Notes: generated from the letters alone by a model not told the origin. A stretch of 64,000 nucleotides of DNA from DATILI01 sp035476635 (GCA_035476635.1 DATILI010000101.1:1-64000), one strand, 5' to 3'. Positions 8,527 through 16,952 are shown, counted from the stretch's first letter. Numbers and translations are program-made.

Positions 8527-8934
8527 ATGCCTGAACGCTGTGTCCCCGTCAAAGTTTTCCTCGCCGATGACTCTGCTCTCATTCGCGAGCGCATCGCGGC
8601 GTTGCTCGAATCGCGGGGAATGGTCGTTGTCGGGCAGGCCGAAACACCTCTGGGGGCCATCGACGGCATCGCGGCCTCGCTGCCGGACGTCGTGGTGCTC
8701 GACGTTCAGCTCGAAGGCGGCAGCGGCCTGCAGGTCTTGCTCGGCGTGAAAGCACGCGCGCCGGCAATCGCCTTCGTTGTTTTCAGCAACAACGCAGGTC
8801 CGGCCTACCGAAAGCGCTACCTTGAAGCCGGCGCCAACCGCTTCCTGGACAAAAGTTCCGAATTCGATCAGCTTGCGCAGGCTGTGGCCGATGGGCCGCG
8901 GCTGAACAACTCAAATGCATCTACTGGAGGATAA
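8527..8934 (+). CDS. Stand-alone receiver-domain protein (CheY-like)
   Basis: Single receiver domain of 135 residues without an output domain. Acidic pair in FLADDSALIRER, phosphoacceptor D59 (VVLDVQLEGGSG), and the conserved Lys in NRFLDKSSEFDQL. It ends four bases before the start of the FNR-family gene, so the two are translated from one message. ATG 8527 is chosen; an in-frame ATG at 8491 is possible, and neither has a strong ribosome-binding site. It may act as a phosphate sink or bind a partner in the PAS kinase pathway encoded upstream. Confidence 0.83.
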   Translation: MPERCVPVKVFLADDSALIRERIAALLESRGMVVVGQAETPLGAIDGIAASLPDVVVLDVQLEGGSGLQVLLGVKARAPAIAFVVFSNNAGPAYRKRYLEAGANRFLDKSSEFDQLAQAVADGPRLNNSNASTGG

Positions 8935-8938
8935 AGCC

Positions 8939-9727
8939 ATGCTCACCGCCATGCCCGAAGCGCCCGCAAAGCTAGTGCGTTTTGCACCGAACTACCCCGG
9001 CACCCCCATCGTGCCCGCCACAACCTTGAAGACCACCTGCACGGCTTGCCATTTGCGTGAGTTGTGCCTGCCATGTGGCCTGGCAGGCTGCGATGTCGAG
9101 CGCCTGGACCAGCTCATGTTCTCGCGCAGGAAGGTCAAGGAAGGCCAGGCGCTCTACGATGAAGGCGCCAGGTTCCAGTTCATCTTTGCGGTGCGCAGCG
9201 GAACCTTCAAGTCCTGCATGTCGCTGGCGGATGGACGCGAGCAAGTCAGCGGGTTTTATCTGGCCGGCGAGCTCATGGGCCTGGATGGTGCTGCCCACGG
9301 CACGCATTCCAGCAGTGTCATCGCGTTGGAGGACAGCGAAGTCTGTGCCATTCCGTACGCCCAGCTGACCGAGGTGGCCGCGGGCAGCAGCAGCATGCAA
9401 CACATCGTCAGCCGCCTGATGAGCCGTGAGATCGTGCGCGAGCACAGCCTCATGATGTTGTTGGGCAGCATGAACGCCGAGGAGCGGCTCGCCGCTTTCC
9501 TGCTGAACTTCTCGCAACGCCTGAAAGCCCGTGGCTTCTCCGCCAGCGAGTTTCACCTGCGCATGTCGCGTGCCGAGATCGGCAGCTACCTGGGCCTGAA
9601 GCTGGAAACCGTCAGCCGTACGTTCTCAGCATTCCAGCAGCGGCGCTTGCTCGAAGTCGACAAGCGCCATATCCGGATCACCAACATGGAAGTCCTTGCG
9701 CGGGGAATCGAATCGCGCTTGCATTGA
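8939..9727 (+). CDS. fnr: FNR/Anr-family oxygen-sensing transcription regulator (copy 1)
   Basis: 262-residue CRP-FNR regulator. The [4Fe-4S] ligands are all present: C34-x2-C37-x5-C43 and C136 (SEVCAIPY). The C-terminal helix-turn-helix contains IGSYLGLKLETVSRTFS with the E--SR recognition residues that read TTGAT half-sites. GGAGGATAAAGCC before ATG 8939 fixes the start. It follows a receiver-only gene by four bases. It is the likely regulator, together with copy 2 at 10165, of the many FNR-type boxes in this region. Confidence 0.94.
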   Translation: MLTAMPEAPAKLVRFAPNYPGTPIVPATTLKTTCTACHLRELCLPCGLAGCDVERLDQLMFSRRKVKEGQALYDEGARFQFIFAVRSGTFKSCMSLADGREQVSGFYLAGELMGLDGAAHGTHSSSVIALEDSEVCAIPYAQLTEVAAGSSSMQHIVSRLMSREIVREHSLMMLLGSMNAEERLAAFLLNFSQRLKARGFSASEFHLRMSRAEIGSYLGLKLETVSRTFSAFQQRRLLEVDKRHIRITNMEVLARGIESRLH

Positions 9728-9766
9728 AACCGTGATTTCGGGGAGTCAGGTACGGTAGAGGGCATT

Positions 9767-10141
9767 TCAAGATCCAGCGCCTTGCTCATGCGCCGCCTGG
9801 CAAGCGGTGCAGCAGGCCGCTTCGGGCATGGCCTTCAAGCGCCGCAAGTCGATCGGTTCGCCGCAGCGCTGGCATAGGCCGTAGCCATGGTTTTCCAGGC
9901 GGCGCCGGGCGGTCAGGACTTGCTCGAATTCGTGCGCGGCGTTCTCGGCCTTGGCCTCATTCAGGACCGCCTGCGATTGCTTCTCCGCCATGTCCTTGAA
10001 ATCGACGACCTCGCCAGATCCGTCTTCGGCCGCGGTGCCTGCCAGATCGTCGCTGGCGCGCAGAACGGCGCCGAGCTCTGCTTCGCGCTGCGCGAGTTTT
10101 TGGCGGAAGTACCCCGCCAGGCTGCTGTCATATGTTTGCAT
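9767..10141 (-). CDS. DksA/TraR-family C4 zinc-finger protein
   Basis: 124-residue protein: N-terminal coiled-coil helices and a C-terminal zinc finger with C90-x2-C93 and C111-x2-C114. DksA-type proteins enter the RNA polymerase secondary channel and modulate promoters in stringent or stress responses; the canonical DxxDxA coiled-coil tip of DksA is not clear here, so this is a divergent family member. The ATG at 10141 is preferred over 10168 because an FNR-type box is centred 60 bp upstream of it, leaving about 20 bases of leader. Convergent with fnr copy 1. Confidence 0.85.
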   Translation of the reverse strand: MQTYDSSLAGYFRQKLAQREAELGAVLRASDDLAGTAAEDGSGEVVDFKDMAEKQSQAVLNEAKAENAAHEFEQVLTARRRLENHGYGLCQRCGEPIDLRRLKAMPEAACCTACQAAHEQGAGS

Positions 10142-10164
10142 GTGAACCCCATTGCTGTTGCGGT

Positions 10165-10944
10165 TCATTCTGGGTGCTGCAAGTGCGCGTGCCCTTGATC
10201 TGGCTCAAAAGAACTGTTGGTCAAGGCACCGCGCTGGTTGGCGAGGGAACGCAAGGCGGCCTCGTCTCGAATGGAAACCTGGCGGCGGCTGACCTCCAGG
10301 ATGCGATCGGCGGCCAGCTTTGATAGCGTGCGGCTCACCGTTTCAAGCGTCAGCCCCAGATAGCTGCCGATTTCTTCGCGCGTCATGAGCAGCACCAACG
10401 TGGCCCCAGAGAATCCGCGCGCCCGCAGGCGCTGCGCCAGGTTCAGCAAGAAGGCTGCAAGGCGCTCTTCTGCCCGCATGCTTGCCAGCAGCAGCATCAC
10501 GCCGTGCTCGCGCACAATCTCACCGCTCATGAGACGGTGCACGTGGTGTTGGAGCCCGCTGAACTCGCGAGACAACTCTGCGATGCGCTCGAACGGCATG
10601 ACACAGACCTCCGAGTCCTCCAGCGCGACGGCGTCACAACTATGCTGGTCTTGCACAATACCGTCCAATCCCAAGATTTCGCCCGTCATCTGAAAGCCGG
10701 TGACCTGGTTGCGCCCATCGGCAAATGCTACGCAAGTCTTGAAGAAACCGGTGCGAATGGCGTAGAGCGCGCTGAAGCCATCGCCGTGCCGGAACAAGGT
10801 GTCGCCACGCTTGACCTTCAGCCGCGCCATGACGATTTCGTCCAGACGCGCGAATTCGCTGGGAGCCAGTCCCAGCGGCATGCACAAGTCGCGCAAAGTG
10901 CAATTGGAGCAGGCGATCTTCAAACTCGACGGATGTATTTGCAT
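10165..10944 (-). CDS. fnr: FNR/Anr-family oxygen-sensing transcription regulator (copy 2)
   Basis: 259-residue paralogue of the protein at 8939. Cluster ligands C12-x2-C15-x5-C21 and C114 (SEVCVMPF) are complete, and the recognition helix IGSYLGLTLETVSRTLS is nearly identical, so both should bind the same sites. ATG 10944 has GGAG nine bases upstream; the TTG at 10962 is rejected. An FNR-type box lies 74 bp upstream, suggesting auto- or cross-regulation. Its 3' end holds another FNR-type box that points at the DksA-like gene. Confidence 0.94.
   Translation of the reverse strand: MQIHPSSLKIACSNCTLRDLCMPLGLAPSEFARLDEIVMARLKVKRGDTLFRHGDGFSALYAIRTGFFKTCVAFADGRNQVTGFQMTGEILGLDGIVQDQHSCDAVALEDSEVCVMPFERIAELSREFSGLQHHVHRLMSGEIVREHGVMLLLASMRAEERLAAFLLNLAQRLRARGFSGATLVLLMTREEIGSYLGLTLETVSRTLSKLAADRILEVSRRQVSIRDEAALRSLANQRGALTNSSFEPDQGHAHLQHPE
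10195..10208. promoter_or_regulatory. FNR-type box upstream of the DksA-like gene, inside fnr copy 2
   Basis: Read on the minus strand, TTGAGCCAGATCAA matches TTGAT-N4-ATCAA with one mismatch. It lies in the last codons of fnr copy 2 and is centred 60 bp before the DksA-like ATG, the spacing expected for a site near -41.5 with a short leader. Confidence 0.55.
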
Positions 10945-11011
10945 CTTTTGTGCTCCAGGCAAGGCGCGATTTGCGCTTGCTCAAATTGTCGAGCCCGCCG
11001 GGTGAGCGAGG

Positions 11012-11025
11012 TTGACCCAGATCAA
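11012..11025. promoter_or_regulatory. FNR-type box between fnr copy 2 and a diguanylate cyclase
   Basis: TTGACCCAGATCAA fits TTGAY-N4-ATCAA. It is centred about 74 bp from the fnr copy 2 start and about 45 bp from the ATG of the PAS-GGDEF gene. The distance suits activation of fnr copy 2 better; at the other gene it would leave almost no leader. Confidence 0.72.
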
Positions 11026-11063
11026 GCGCCGACCTGTCGTCGTGCGGCACATTGAGGGTTACC

Positions 11064-11969
11064 ATGAGTTCCTCCCGCATTTCCCCCGAACTCGCCATCA
11101 GTGTGTTTCGCGTGGCGCGCGAAGGCATCATGGTGACGGACCAGGAAAACCGCGTGGTGGCAGTCAACCCGGCATTCACCGCGATCACCGGCTACACCGA
11201 GGAGGAGGTGGTCGGCGAGAACCCCAGGCTGCTCTCTTCGGGCCTGCAGGACAAGGCGTTCTACGAAGCACTATGGCACTCGCTCAAGACGAGCGGCAGT
11301 TGGCGCGGACGGCTATGGAACCGGCGAAAGTCGGGAGAACGCTATTCGCAGTTGCTGAACATTTCGGTGGTCTGCGATGAATCGGGCCGTGTCATCAACC
11401 ACATTGCGCTGTTTTCCGATATCAGCGACATCGAAGAATATGAACGCGATCTGCGGCGCATCGCCCATCATGACCTGCTCTCGGGCTTGCCGAATCGGCG
11501 ATTGCTGCTGGACCGGTTGCAACAGGCGCTTGCCCAGGCGCGCCGCAATCAAAGGTTGATGGCTGTTTGCTACCTGGATCTCGATGGTTTCAAGGGCGTC
11601 AACGACCTATTCGGCCATGATGCCGGTGACGACCTTCTGGTCGAAACCGCGCGCAGGCTGGAGGGGAGTGTGCGGGCTGGCGACACCGTGGCTCGCCTGG
11701 GCGGTGACGAGTTCGTCCTGCTGCTGCTGGGGCTGAGTGACCTGGGCGAATGTGAGCGGGTGTTGCAGCGGGTGCTGGTCAATATCGCAGCCCCTGTCCG
11801 TCTTGGCACGAACGAAGCGCGCGTTACGGCCAGCATCGGCGTGGCGCTGTTCGCGCCCACGCAGACAAGTGACGCCGATGCCGAAGAGTTGCTGCGTCGT
11901 GCCGACGGTGCGATGTATGCGGCCAAACGTGCTGGACGAAACCGGTACCGGATCGCTGGCGCGCAATAG
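11064..11969 (+). CDS. PAS-GGDEF diguanylate cyclase
   Basis: 301-residue cytoplasmic protein. One PAS domain (about residues 10-120, with the WNRRKSGERY segment) precedes a complete GGDEF domain: catalytic motif RLGGDEFVLL, metal/base residues in YLDLDGFKGVNDLFGH, and an RxxD inhibitory site (RAGD) five residues before GGDEF. It should make c-di-GMP from GTP with product inhibition. GAGGG eight bases upstream supports ATG 11064. Divergent from fnr copy 2 with an FNR-type box between them, linking c-di-GMP synthesis to oxygen status. Confidence 0.9.
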   Translation: MSSSRISPELAISVFRVAREGIMVTDQENRVVAVNPAFTAITGYTEEEVVGENPRLLSSGLQDKAFYEALWHSLKTSGSWRGRLWNRRKSGERYSQLLNISVVCDESGRVINHIALFSDISDIEEYERDLRRIAHHDLLSGLPNRRLLLDRLQQALAQARRNQRLMAVCYLDLDGFKGVNDLFGHDAGDDLLVETARRLEGSVRAGDTVARLGGDEFVLLLLGLSDLGECERVLQRVLVNIAAPVRLGTNEARVTASIGVALFAPTQTSDADAEELLRRADGAMYAAKRAGRNRYRIAGAQ

Positions 11970-11995
11970 CACCCGTTTCGAGGTCGGCGGCGGCG

Positions 11996-12835
11996 TCAGT
12001 GCGCCATCAATACCGGCAGCGTCATGGTGCGCAACACCGTGCGCGAGGTTCCGCCCAGTACCCATTCACGCGCCCGACTGTGGCCGTAGCAACCCATCAC
12101 CAGGAGGTCGGCTTGCAAGTCAAAGGCCCGCGACAGGAGCAGATCGGCAAGCTCGGGTGGCTCGCTCGCGTCGCTGTGCCATTGCGCCCGGACACCATGC
12201 TGGCGCAGGTAGCTGTTCAGGTCGAGCCTGGCACCCTGGACGGTGGCGTCGGGCGCCGCCCAGCTCAGGATGTGGACGCTGCGCGCCCGTTGCAGGAGCG
12301 GCAGGGCCGCCGCCACCGCGCGCGCCGCTTCGCGTGACGCGTTCCAGGCAATCACCACGGTTTCACCGATGCGGTCGAAGGTGCCGGTGTAGGGAATGAT
12401 CAATCCGGGCTTGCCGCTGGTGGCAATCACGGCCTCGGCGAAGTCAGCGGGGACCTCGTCCGACTCGGCTCCGCTGGGTTCGTGTTGGCCAAGGACGAGC
12501 AGGTCGGCAAACAAGGCCTGTTGGGCGAACGCGCCGATCACCGGTGGCTCATCCACTTCGCTCCAGGCAGCCAGCGGCTCACCCTGCCTGGCTGCGGCAT
12601 CGAAGATGGCGCGGGCCCGGCCACGTCGTTCGTCGTCAATCGCCTGAATCCGGACGGCAAAGTCCGAGGCTACGCCGCCGGGGTAGGGCATGGCCACGTA
12701 GCTTGGTGTTGCCGCATAGAGCGCGGTCAGGGCAGCGCCGTGCTGCTGCGCCAGGGCGCGGGCCACGTCCAGCCGGGTACGGCTGCGCCCGGTTGCGTCA
12801 AGGTGGACGAGCAGTTGCTGGTAGCTGGCATTCAT
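11996..12835 (-). CDS. Tandem-domain universal stress protein
   Basis: 279 residues containing two Usp domains in a row. The second keeps the nucleotide-binding signature VMGCYGHSRAREWVLGGTSRTVL; the first is degenerate there (VLGQHEPSG). The start at 12835 is supported by AAGGAG upstream. It follows the lipoprotein gene at 12875 by 39 bases, so it could be the last gene of the usp-lipoprotein-usp run on this strand. A stress role is inferred from family and context. Confidence 0.9.
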   Translation of the reverse strand: MNASYQQLLVHLDATGRSRTRLDVARALAQQHGAALTALYAATPSYVAMPYPGGVASDFAVRIQAIDDERRGRARAIFDAAARQGEPLAAWSEVDEPPVIGAFAQQALFADLLVLGQHEPSGAESDEVPADFAEAVIATSGKPGLIIPYTGTFDRIGETVVIAWNASREAARAVAAALPLLQRARSVHILSWAAPDATVQGARLDLNSYLRQHGVRAQWHSDASEPPELADLLLSRAFDLQADLLVMGCYGHSRAREWVLGGTSRTVLRTMTLPVLMAH

Positions 12836-12874
12836 GTGATATCTCCTTGGGGGTGGGCGAGTGATCTTGTCGTG

Positions 12875-13447
12875 TCAACGCAGCAGAAGGGCGCCCGCGC
12901 CTTCGCCAGCCGGTTGGAACGGCCCGAGCGGATTGGTTTGTCGTTCGACCCGATCGGTGTGGGCCTGGCCGGCAAAATTTCGAAACAGAACGGTGTCGTC
13001 GCTGACCACGATCAGGGCCTCGAACCACCATCCACGCACGTACGTGGTGCGCCGCAGGTTGAAGAAATCGAGCCAGAAGTTGCCCTCGCGCCGACGGTCC
13101 TGCCGCTCGAACCTGAACAGATAGCCGCGGCACGCGGTTTGCGCATCCACGCATTGCCGGATGCCGGGATCGAGCTTGAGCAATGGCACATTGGGATGCG
13201 GCGTCAGGCGCGCCACGATCTCAGGGTAGGGAATCAAGGTCATGTTGGTGCCTGACTGCACATCGAAGCCCAATGCCTTGAGCTCCGGGCTGCGGGTCTG
13301 CAGCGCGACGATGCGCTGCGCCGCATCGCGTGCTTCTTCAAACGTGGCAAACGCCACCGGTGTATTGGTTTGCCCGCGCGGCAGCAGCGAGGAGCACGCC
13401 CCCAGAAGTGCACAAACCAGCAGCGTGGAGTGGCAGAGAAGACGCAT
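12875..13447 (-). CDS. Putative lipoprotein of unknown function
   Basis: 190 residues starting with a lipoprotein signal (MRLLCHSTLLVCALLGAC, lipobox LGAC with the Cys at position 18). The mature part has an aromatic-rich end (FWLDFFNLRRTTYVRGWWFEALIVVSDD) but no family I recognise. It starts five bases after the stop of the usp gene at 13453, so it is probably co-expressed with it under the FNR-type box at 13967. The longer open frame reaching 13597 is rejected because the lipoprotein signal fixes the start. Confidence 0.75.
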   Translation of the reverse strand: MRLLCHSTLLVCALLGACSSLLPRGQTNTPVAFATFEEARDAAQRIVALQTRSPELKALGFDVQSGTNMTLIPYPEIVARLTPHPNVPLLKLDPGIRQCVDAQTACRGYLFRFERQDRRREGNFWLDFFNLRRTTYVRGWWFEALIVVSDDTVLFRNFAGQAHTDRVERQTNPLGPFQPAGEGAGALLLR

Positions 13448-13452
13448 GCAGC

Positions 13453-13908
13453 TCAGTTGACTGGCTTTTCTTCTGAACGGATCACCAGCACGGGCGTGGG
13501 CGCCGTCCGGATAATTTGTTCCGCGCCGCTGCCCAGCAATACCCGGCCAATGCCACGTCGGCCATGTGTTCCGACGACGACCAGGTCGGCCTTCCACTCA
13601 CGCGCTTCGTCGGCAACCGTTTCGCCAAGGCGACGGCCGGGCGCATCAATCAGCCGCGTATCACTGGGTACACCGGCGGCCCGGGCGATGGCCAAACCAT
13701 CCTCCAGTGTTTTTGCCGCACCCTGGCGCGCGATTTCCATCAGCTTGCCCGAATATTCGTAGCCACTGATGTAGGCCAGATCGTCCAGCGCAAAGATCAG
13801 TCGCACCTGCCCGCCATCGTCGCGCGCAATTTGAAGCGCCGCCACCAGAGCCTTGTTTGACGTTTCGCTGCCGTCGACCGGGACAAGAATTCGTTGAAAC
13901 TTTGACAT
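13453..13908 (-). CDS. Universal stress protein (UspA family)
   Basis: 151-residue single-domain Usp starting MSKFQRILVPVDGSE and ending with VVGTHGRRGIGRVLLGSGAEQI, the ATP-binding loop. TGGAG precedes ATG 13908. An FNR-type box is centred 65 bp upstream, a spacing seen repeatedly in this region. First gene of a run with the lipoprotein and the tandem Usp. Confidence 0.93.
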   Translation of the reverse strand: MSKFQRILVPVDGSETSNKALVAALQIARDDGGQVRLIFALDDLAYISGYEYSGKLMEIARQGAAKTLEDGLAIARAAGVPSDTRLIDAPGRRLGETVADEAREWKADLVVVGTHGRRGIGRVLLGSGAEQIIRTAPTPVLVIRSEEKPVN

Positions 13909-13966
13909 GGCTGACTCCAGGTTGGTTGAGGTTTTCCCATTGTTGGAGCGTGGTGCTTGTGCCGTC

Positions 13967-13980
13967 TTGACGCAGATCAA
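13967..13980. promoter_or_regulatory. FNR-type box upstream of usp
   Basis: TTGACGCAGATCAA fits TTGAY-N4-ATCAA, centred about 65 bp from the leftward usp start. A weaker look-alike (TTGATCCAGCGCAA, 14029-14042) lies 77 bp before the rightward lipoprotein gene. Confidence 0.75.
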
Positions 13981-14112
13981 ATGCGCAAGCGTTGCGGCTG
14001 GAGTGCACGCAGATTCTTCGCGCCGGGCTTGATCCAGCGCAAATGCCGCGCTACTGCGCTCCATAGACTCAAGTTCGTCCCCCGCACGCTTATTTCTATC
14101 CAGGAGATTCAC

Positions 14113-14487
14113 ATGGCCCCGATTCGTACCCTTGCCGCCCTTGCGAGCCTTGCCCTCATCTCTGCTTGCGCCACGGTTGCCGCGCCTGCCGGTGGCCCAG
14201 GCCCGGCCAAGGCTGATGAGCACGCAAGCCATCACCCGGCCGACACCGCCGCGGCGCCGGCAGCTGCTCCCGCAGCAGCGCACGAGCGCATGAAGGCGAT
14301 GAAGCAAATGCACGACAAGATGATGAACGGCATGGGCGCCAAGCCCGGCGCGGGCGAGGCGGGCGCTACGCTGAAAGATCTCGCGCAACGCCAGCAAATG
14401 CTGGAAAGCCGCATGGAGATGATGCAGATGGCGATGGACATGATGATGCAGCGCATGCCCGGTGCCGCTGCGCCGGCGAGCAAGTAG
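14113..14487 (+). CDS. Small methionine- and histidine-rich lipoprotein
   Basis: 124 residues: lipoprotein signal (MAPIRTLAALASLALISAC), an Ala/Pro-rich linker with His residues (HASHHPAD), then a methionine-dense helical part (MKAMKQMHDKMMNGMG and MEMMQMAMDMMMQRM). No known family recognised. Met/His-rich envelope proteins often bind copper, and the neighbours (nnrS, cbb3 assembly) use copper, so a periplasmic copper role is possible but only inferred. CAGGAG precedes the ATG. It is convergent with nnrS, three bases apart. Confidence 0.75.
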   Translation: MAPIRTLAALASLALISACATVAAPAGGPGPAKADEHASHHPADTAAAPAAAPAAAHERMKAMKQMHDKMMNGMGAKPGAGEAGATLKDLAQRQQMLESRMEMMQMAMDMMMQRMPGAAAPASK

Positions 14488-14490
14488 TTC

Positions 14491-15699
14491 CTACCCGGGT
14501 TTGCCGTCGATTCGCGGGCGCGTCAGCACAGTCCAATAGTGCCATCCATACAGCGCGAAGCCTGCCGACCACAGCGTGGCCGAGCAGAGCACGGCATGCA
14601 CGAGCCATTGCGGCATCGCCAGCGGCACCACCACGCGGACCAGTGCGGCGCCGGCAACAAGCAGGTAGCAGGCGATGTCCCAGCGGTCCGCCTGCAGCAG
14701 GCGGCCGGTGTGGCCGCGCGCGGTGCGCGTCATCATGCCGATGATGAGCCCGCCGGCGGCGCCCACGGTCAGTGCGTGGGCCGCCAGGGAGGGCGCCACC
14801 CAGCCGATCTCTGCAAGGCCGCGCAGAGTCAGGTGCACCGCAATCCACAGGTAGGCGATGTGCAACACCCAGACCAGCGGGACCCGAAGAGTCATCCAGG
14901 GCCGCCACAGCGCCCAGCGGGCCAGGTGGGCCAGCGCGCAGGCAGCCGCGAGCATGGCCAGCAGCGTACCGTGCAGCTGCAGCGCGTCCGCGGCCAGCAG
15001 GAACAGCGTCGAGGCCAGCACCAGCTTCTCAAGGAGTGGATGCCGGCTCGCTTTCGCACCGGGCACGCCGTTGTTTGTGAACATCGGGATCACGCGGCCG
15101 GCCATCACGGCCATGATGAACAACACCCCATCCAGCGCGACCTGTATGCCGATCCAGCCGGGAAATTGAACAACACCGAGTTGCTCCAGGTGAATCGCCA
15201 GCTGTGCCGCGGACAGCAAGAGGAGCAGGGCGATGAAGAAATAGTTTCGGCGCTGGCCTGATGCCAGGAAGGGAATTGCCAATGCGATCGCCGCGGCCAG
15301 GGGAAACGCGGCATTCACGACGGCGGCGGTCCATCCGTAGGGCGTGAGCACCAGCATGCGCCCTGCCACCCACAGCGTGGCCAGCGCGGCGAGCGGCCAG
15401 CCTGTGAGCGTCGGCCGATTCGTCCAGTTCCGCCCCGCCGTCAACAGGAAACCCACGACCACCGCAAGCGTGAAACCGAACAACATCTCGTGCGCATGCC
15501 AGATCGGTCCCTGCAAGTAGGGGCGTCCCAGCCAACCGGAAAACTGCAGCGCCCACAAGGCGATGGATAGCGCGCCGAAAATACTGGCGAGGAGATAGAA
15601 CGGGCGAAAGCCGAGCTGCCACAAGGCAAACCCCAACGGTTTGGCGCCTGCGTGTCGCGGTTCTTCGAATTTGATGAAGGCAGTCATGGGACGCTTCAT
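14491..15699 (-). CDS. nnrS: NnrS family haem-copper membrane protein
   Basis: 402-residue polytopic inner-membrane protein with about twelve hydrophobic segments. Family signatures include FRPFYLLA near the N-terminus, IWHAHEMLFGF, GRVIPMFTNNGVPG and GMMTRTARGHTGR. NnrS proteins ease nitric oxide stress and are usually controlled by FNR/NnrR/NorR-type regulators. The start ATG (15699) overlaps the stop of the upstream nitronate monooxygenase gene (ATGA), so the pair is translationally coupled. No NO reductase gene is in the window. Confidence 0.92.
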   Translation of the reverse strand: MKRPMTAFIKFEEPRHAGAKPLGFALWQLGFRPFYLLASIFGALSIALWALQFSGWLGRPYLQGPIWHAHEMLFGFTLAVVVGFLLTAGRNWTNRPTLTGWPLAALATLWVAGRMLVLTPYGWTAAVVNAAFPLAAAIALAIPFLASGQRRNYFFIALLLLLSAAQLAIHLEQLGVVQFPGWIGIQVALDGVLFIMAVMAGRVIPMFTNNGVPGAKASRHPLLEKLVLASTLFLLAADALQLHGTLLAMLAAACALAHLARWALWRPWMTLRVPLVWVLHIAYLWIAVHLTLRGLAEIGWVAPSLAAHALTVGAAGGLIIGMMTRTARGHTGRLLQADRWDIACYLLVAGAALVRVVVPLAMPQWLVHAVLCSATLWSAGFALYGWHYWTVLTRPRIDGKPG

Positions 15700-16952
15700 G
15701 CCGCGTCCGCAGGCATGCCGGGCGGCACCACGCCGCCTACCAGCCATCGCAGCAGGTCGTGCACGGGGCGTATCTCGTTGCCAAAAGGCAGTTTTCCGGC
15801 GCCCCGGAAGAACAGCCCTTTGCGCTGATCGCCCGCCATCGCGTGCCCCAGTACCTTGTCAATGCAGAACTGCCCCCAGGCCGCGTTGCCGTCGCGCAGG
15901 CCGCAATGCGCCAGGCAGTCGAACCACATGGTGCAGTGCTGTTTGGCGTGGGCGGCCGATTGGAGTCGGGCCTCCAGGCGCAGGTACTTGTCCAGCCACG
16001 GCGTTCGCACGGCCCTTGCGGGCAAGCCGGCAACACTGGTGAATTCGACGATGTCCTGCGGCCTGGCTTGCGCCAGGACGCGCTTGAAGCCGATGTCGGC
16101 GTCGCACTCGGCGGTGACGGCAAACGCCGTTCCCAGTTGCGCGCCAGCGGCGCCCAGCGCCTGCAGACGCTGGATGTCCTCCAGCTTTTCGATGCCGCCA
16201 GCCGCGATCAGCGGAATCTGGCCGCGCAGGCCCGCTGAATCGAAGAAGGCAAGCACCTGCGGGATCACGACGTCGAAGTCGAAGCGCCTGTCGTTCAGGT
16301 CGGCAAGCTTGGCCGCACCCAGGTGCCCACCTGCCAGGCCCGGGTGTTCGATCACGATGGCGCAAGGCAGGCGACCCTTCTTCTCCCACTTGCGCACGAC
16401 CAGCTGCACGCCGCGCGCATCCGAAAGAACCGGGATCAATGCGGTTTGCGGATGCTCGCGCGCCAGCTCAGGCAAGTCCAGCGGCAGGCCGGCACCCACC
16501 ACGATGGCATCGGCGCCACTGGCCAATGCTTGCCGCACATAGGGTTCGTAGGCGCTCACGGCCTTCATGACGTTGACGGCGATGAGACCGTGGCCGCCGG
16601 ACAGAGCGCGCGCGCGGACGATTTCCCGGTCCAGCGCCACGAGATTGGCAGCGTCGATCTGCGCACGCGCCTGGGTATCGCCGTCCAGATCGGCAGTCTG
16701 TTCCATCAGGTCCGGATGCAGGCGGCGCAGATCCACAGCGGAGATCGTGCCAACCGCGCCAAGGCCGGCGACGGTACCAGCCAGGCCGCCGGCCGATACG
16801 GCCACGCCCATGCCGCCCTGGACGATGGGGACCAGGTCCCGGCCGTTCAGCCGCAGGGGATGCAAGCCGGACCGGCACGCCAGGGCGCGCAAGGCGGCGA
16901 TCGGCTCGGCGTGGCCGGTTTCCCGGGGTTCAGTTGGAAATGACTTGTCCAT
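15696..16952 (-). CDS. Nitronate monooxygenase-like flavoprotein (2-nitropropane dioxygenase family)
   Basis: 418-residue FMN-type TIM barrel: VPIVQGGMGVAVSAGGLAG near the N-terminus (flavin site), VVIEHPGLAGGHLG, and IPLIAAGGIEKLEDI then GAAGAQLGTAF (phosphate-binding region). The C-terminal ~80 residues add a Cys-rich segment (CTMWFDCLAHCGLRDG) found in this subgroup. ATG 16952 is chosen for the GGAG eight bases upstream. Coupled to nnrS by an ATGA overlap, suggesting a shared job in reactive-nitrogen handling; the substrate is unknown. Confidence 0.85.
   Translation of the reverse strand: MDKSFPTEPRETGHAEPIAALRALACRSGLHPLRLNGRDLVPIVQGGMGVAVSAGGLAGTVAGLGAVGTISAVDLRRLHPDLMEQTADLDGDTQARAQIDAANLVALDREIVRARALSGGHGLIAVNVMKAVSAYEPYVRQALASGADAIVVGAGLPLDLPELAREHPQTALIPVLSDARGVQLVVRKWEKKGRLPCAIVIEHPGLAGGHLGAAKLADLNDRRFDFDVVIPQVLAFFDSAGLRGQIPLIAAGGIEKLEDIQRLQALGAAGAQLGTAFAVTAECDADIGFKRVLAQARPQDIVEFTSVAGLPARAVRTPWLDKYLRLEARLQSAAHAKQHCTMWFDCLAHCGLRDGNAAWGQFCIDKVLGHAMAGDQRKGLFFRGAGKLPFGNEIRPVHDLLRWLVGGVVPPGMPADAA

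Noticed and set aside
12866..12877. TTGTCGTGTCAA as an FNR box for the tandem usp gene
   Set aside because: It is 12 bases long with the wrong spacer and only partial half-sites.
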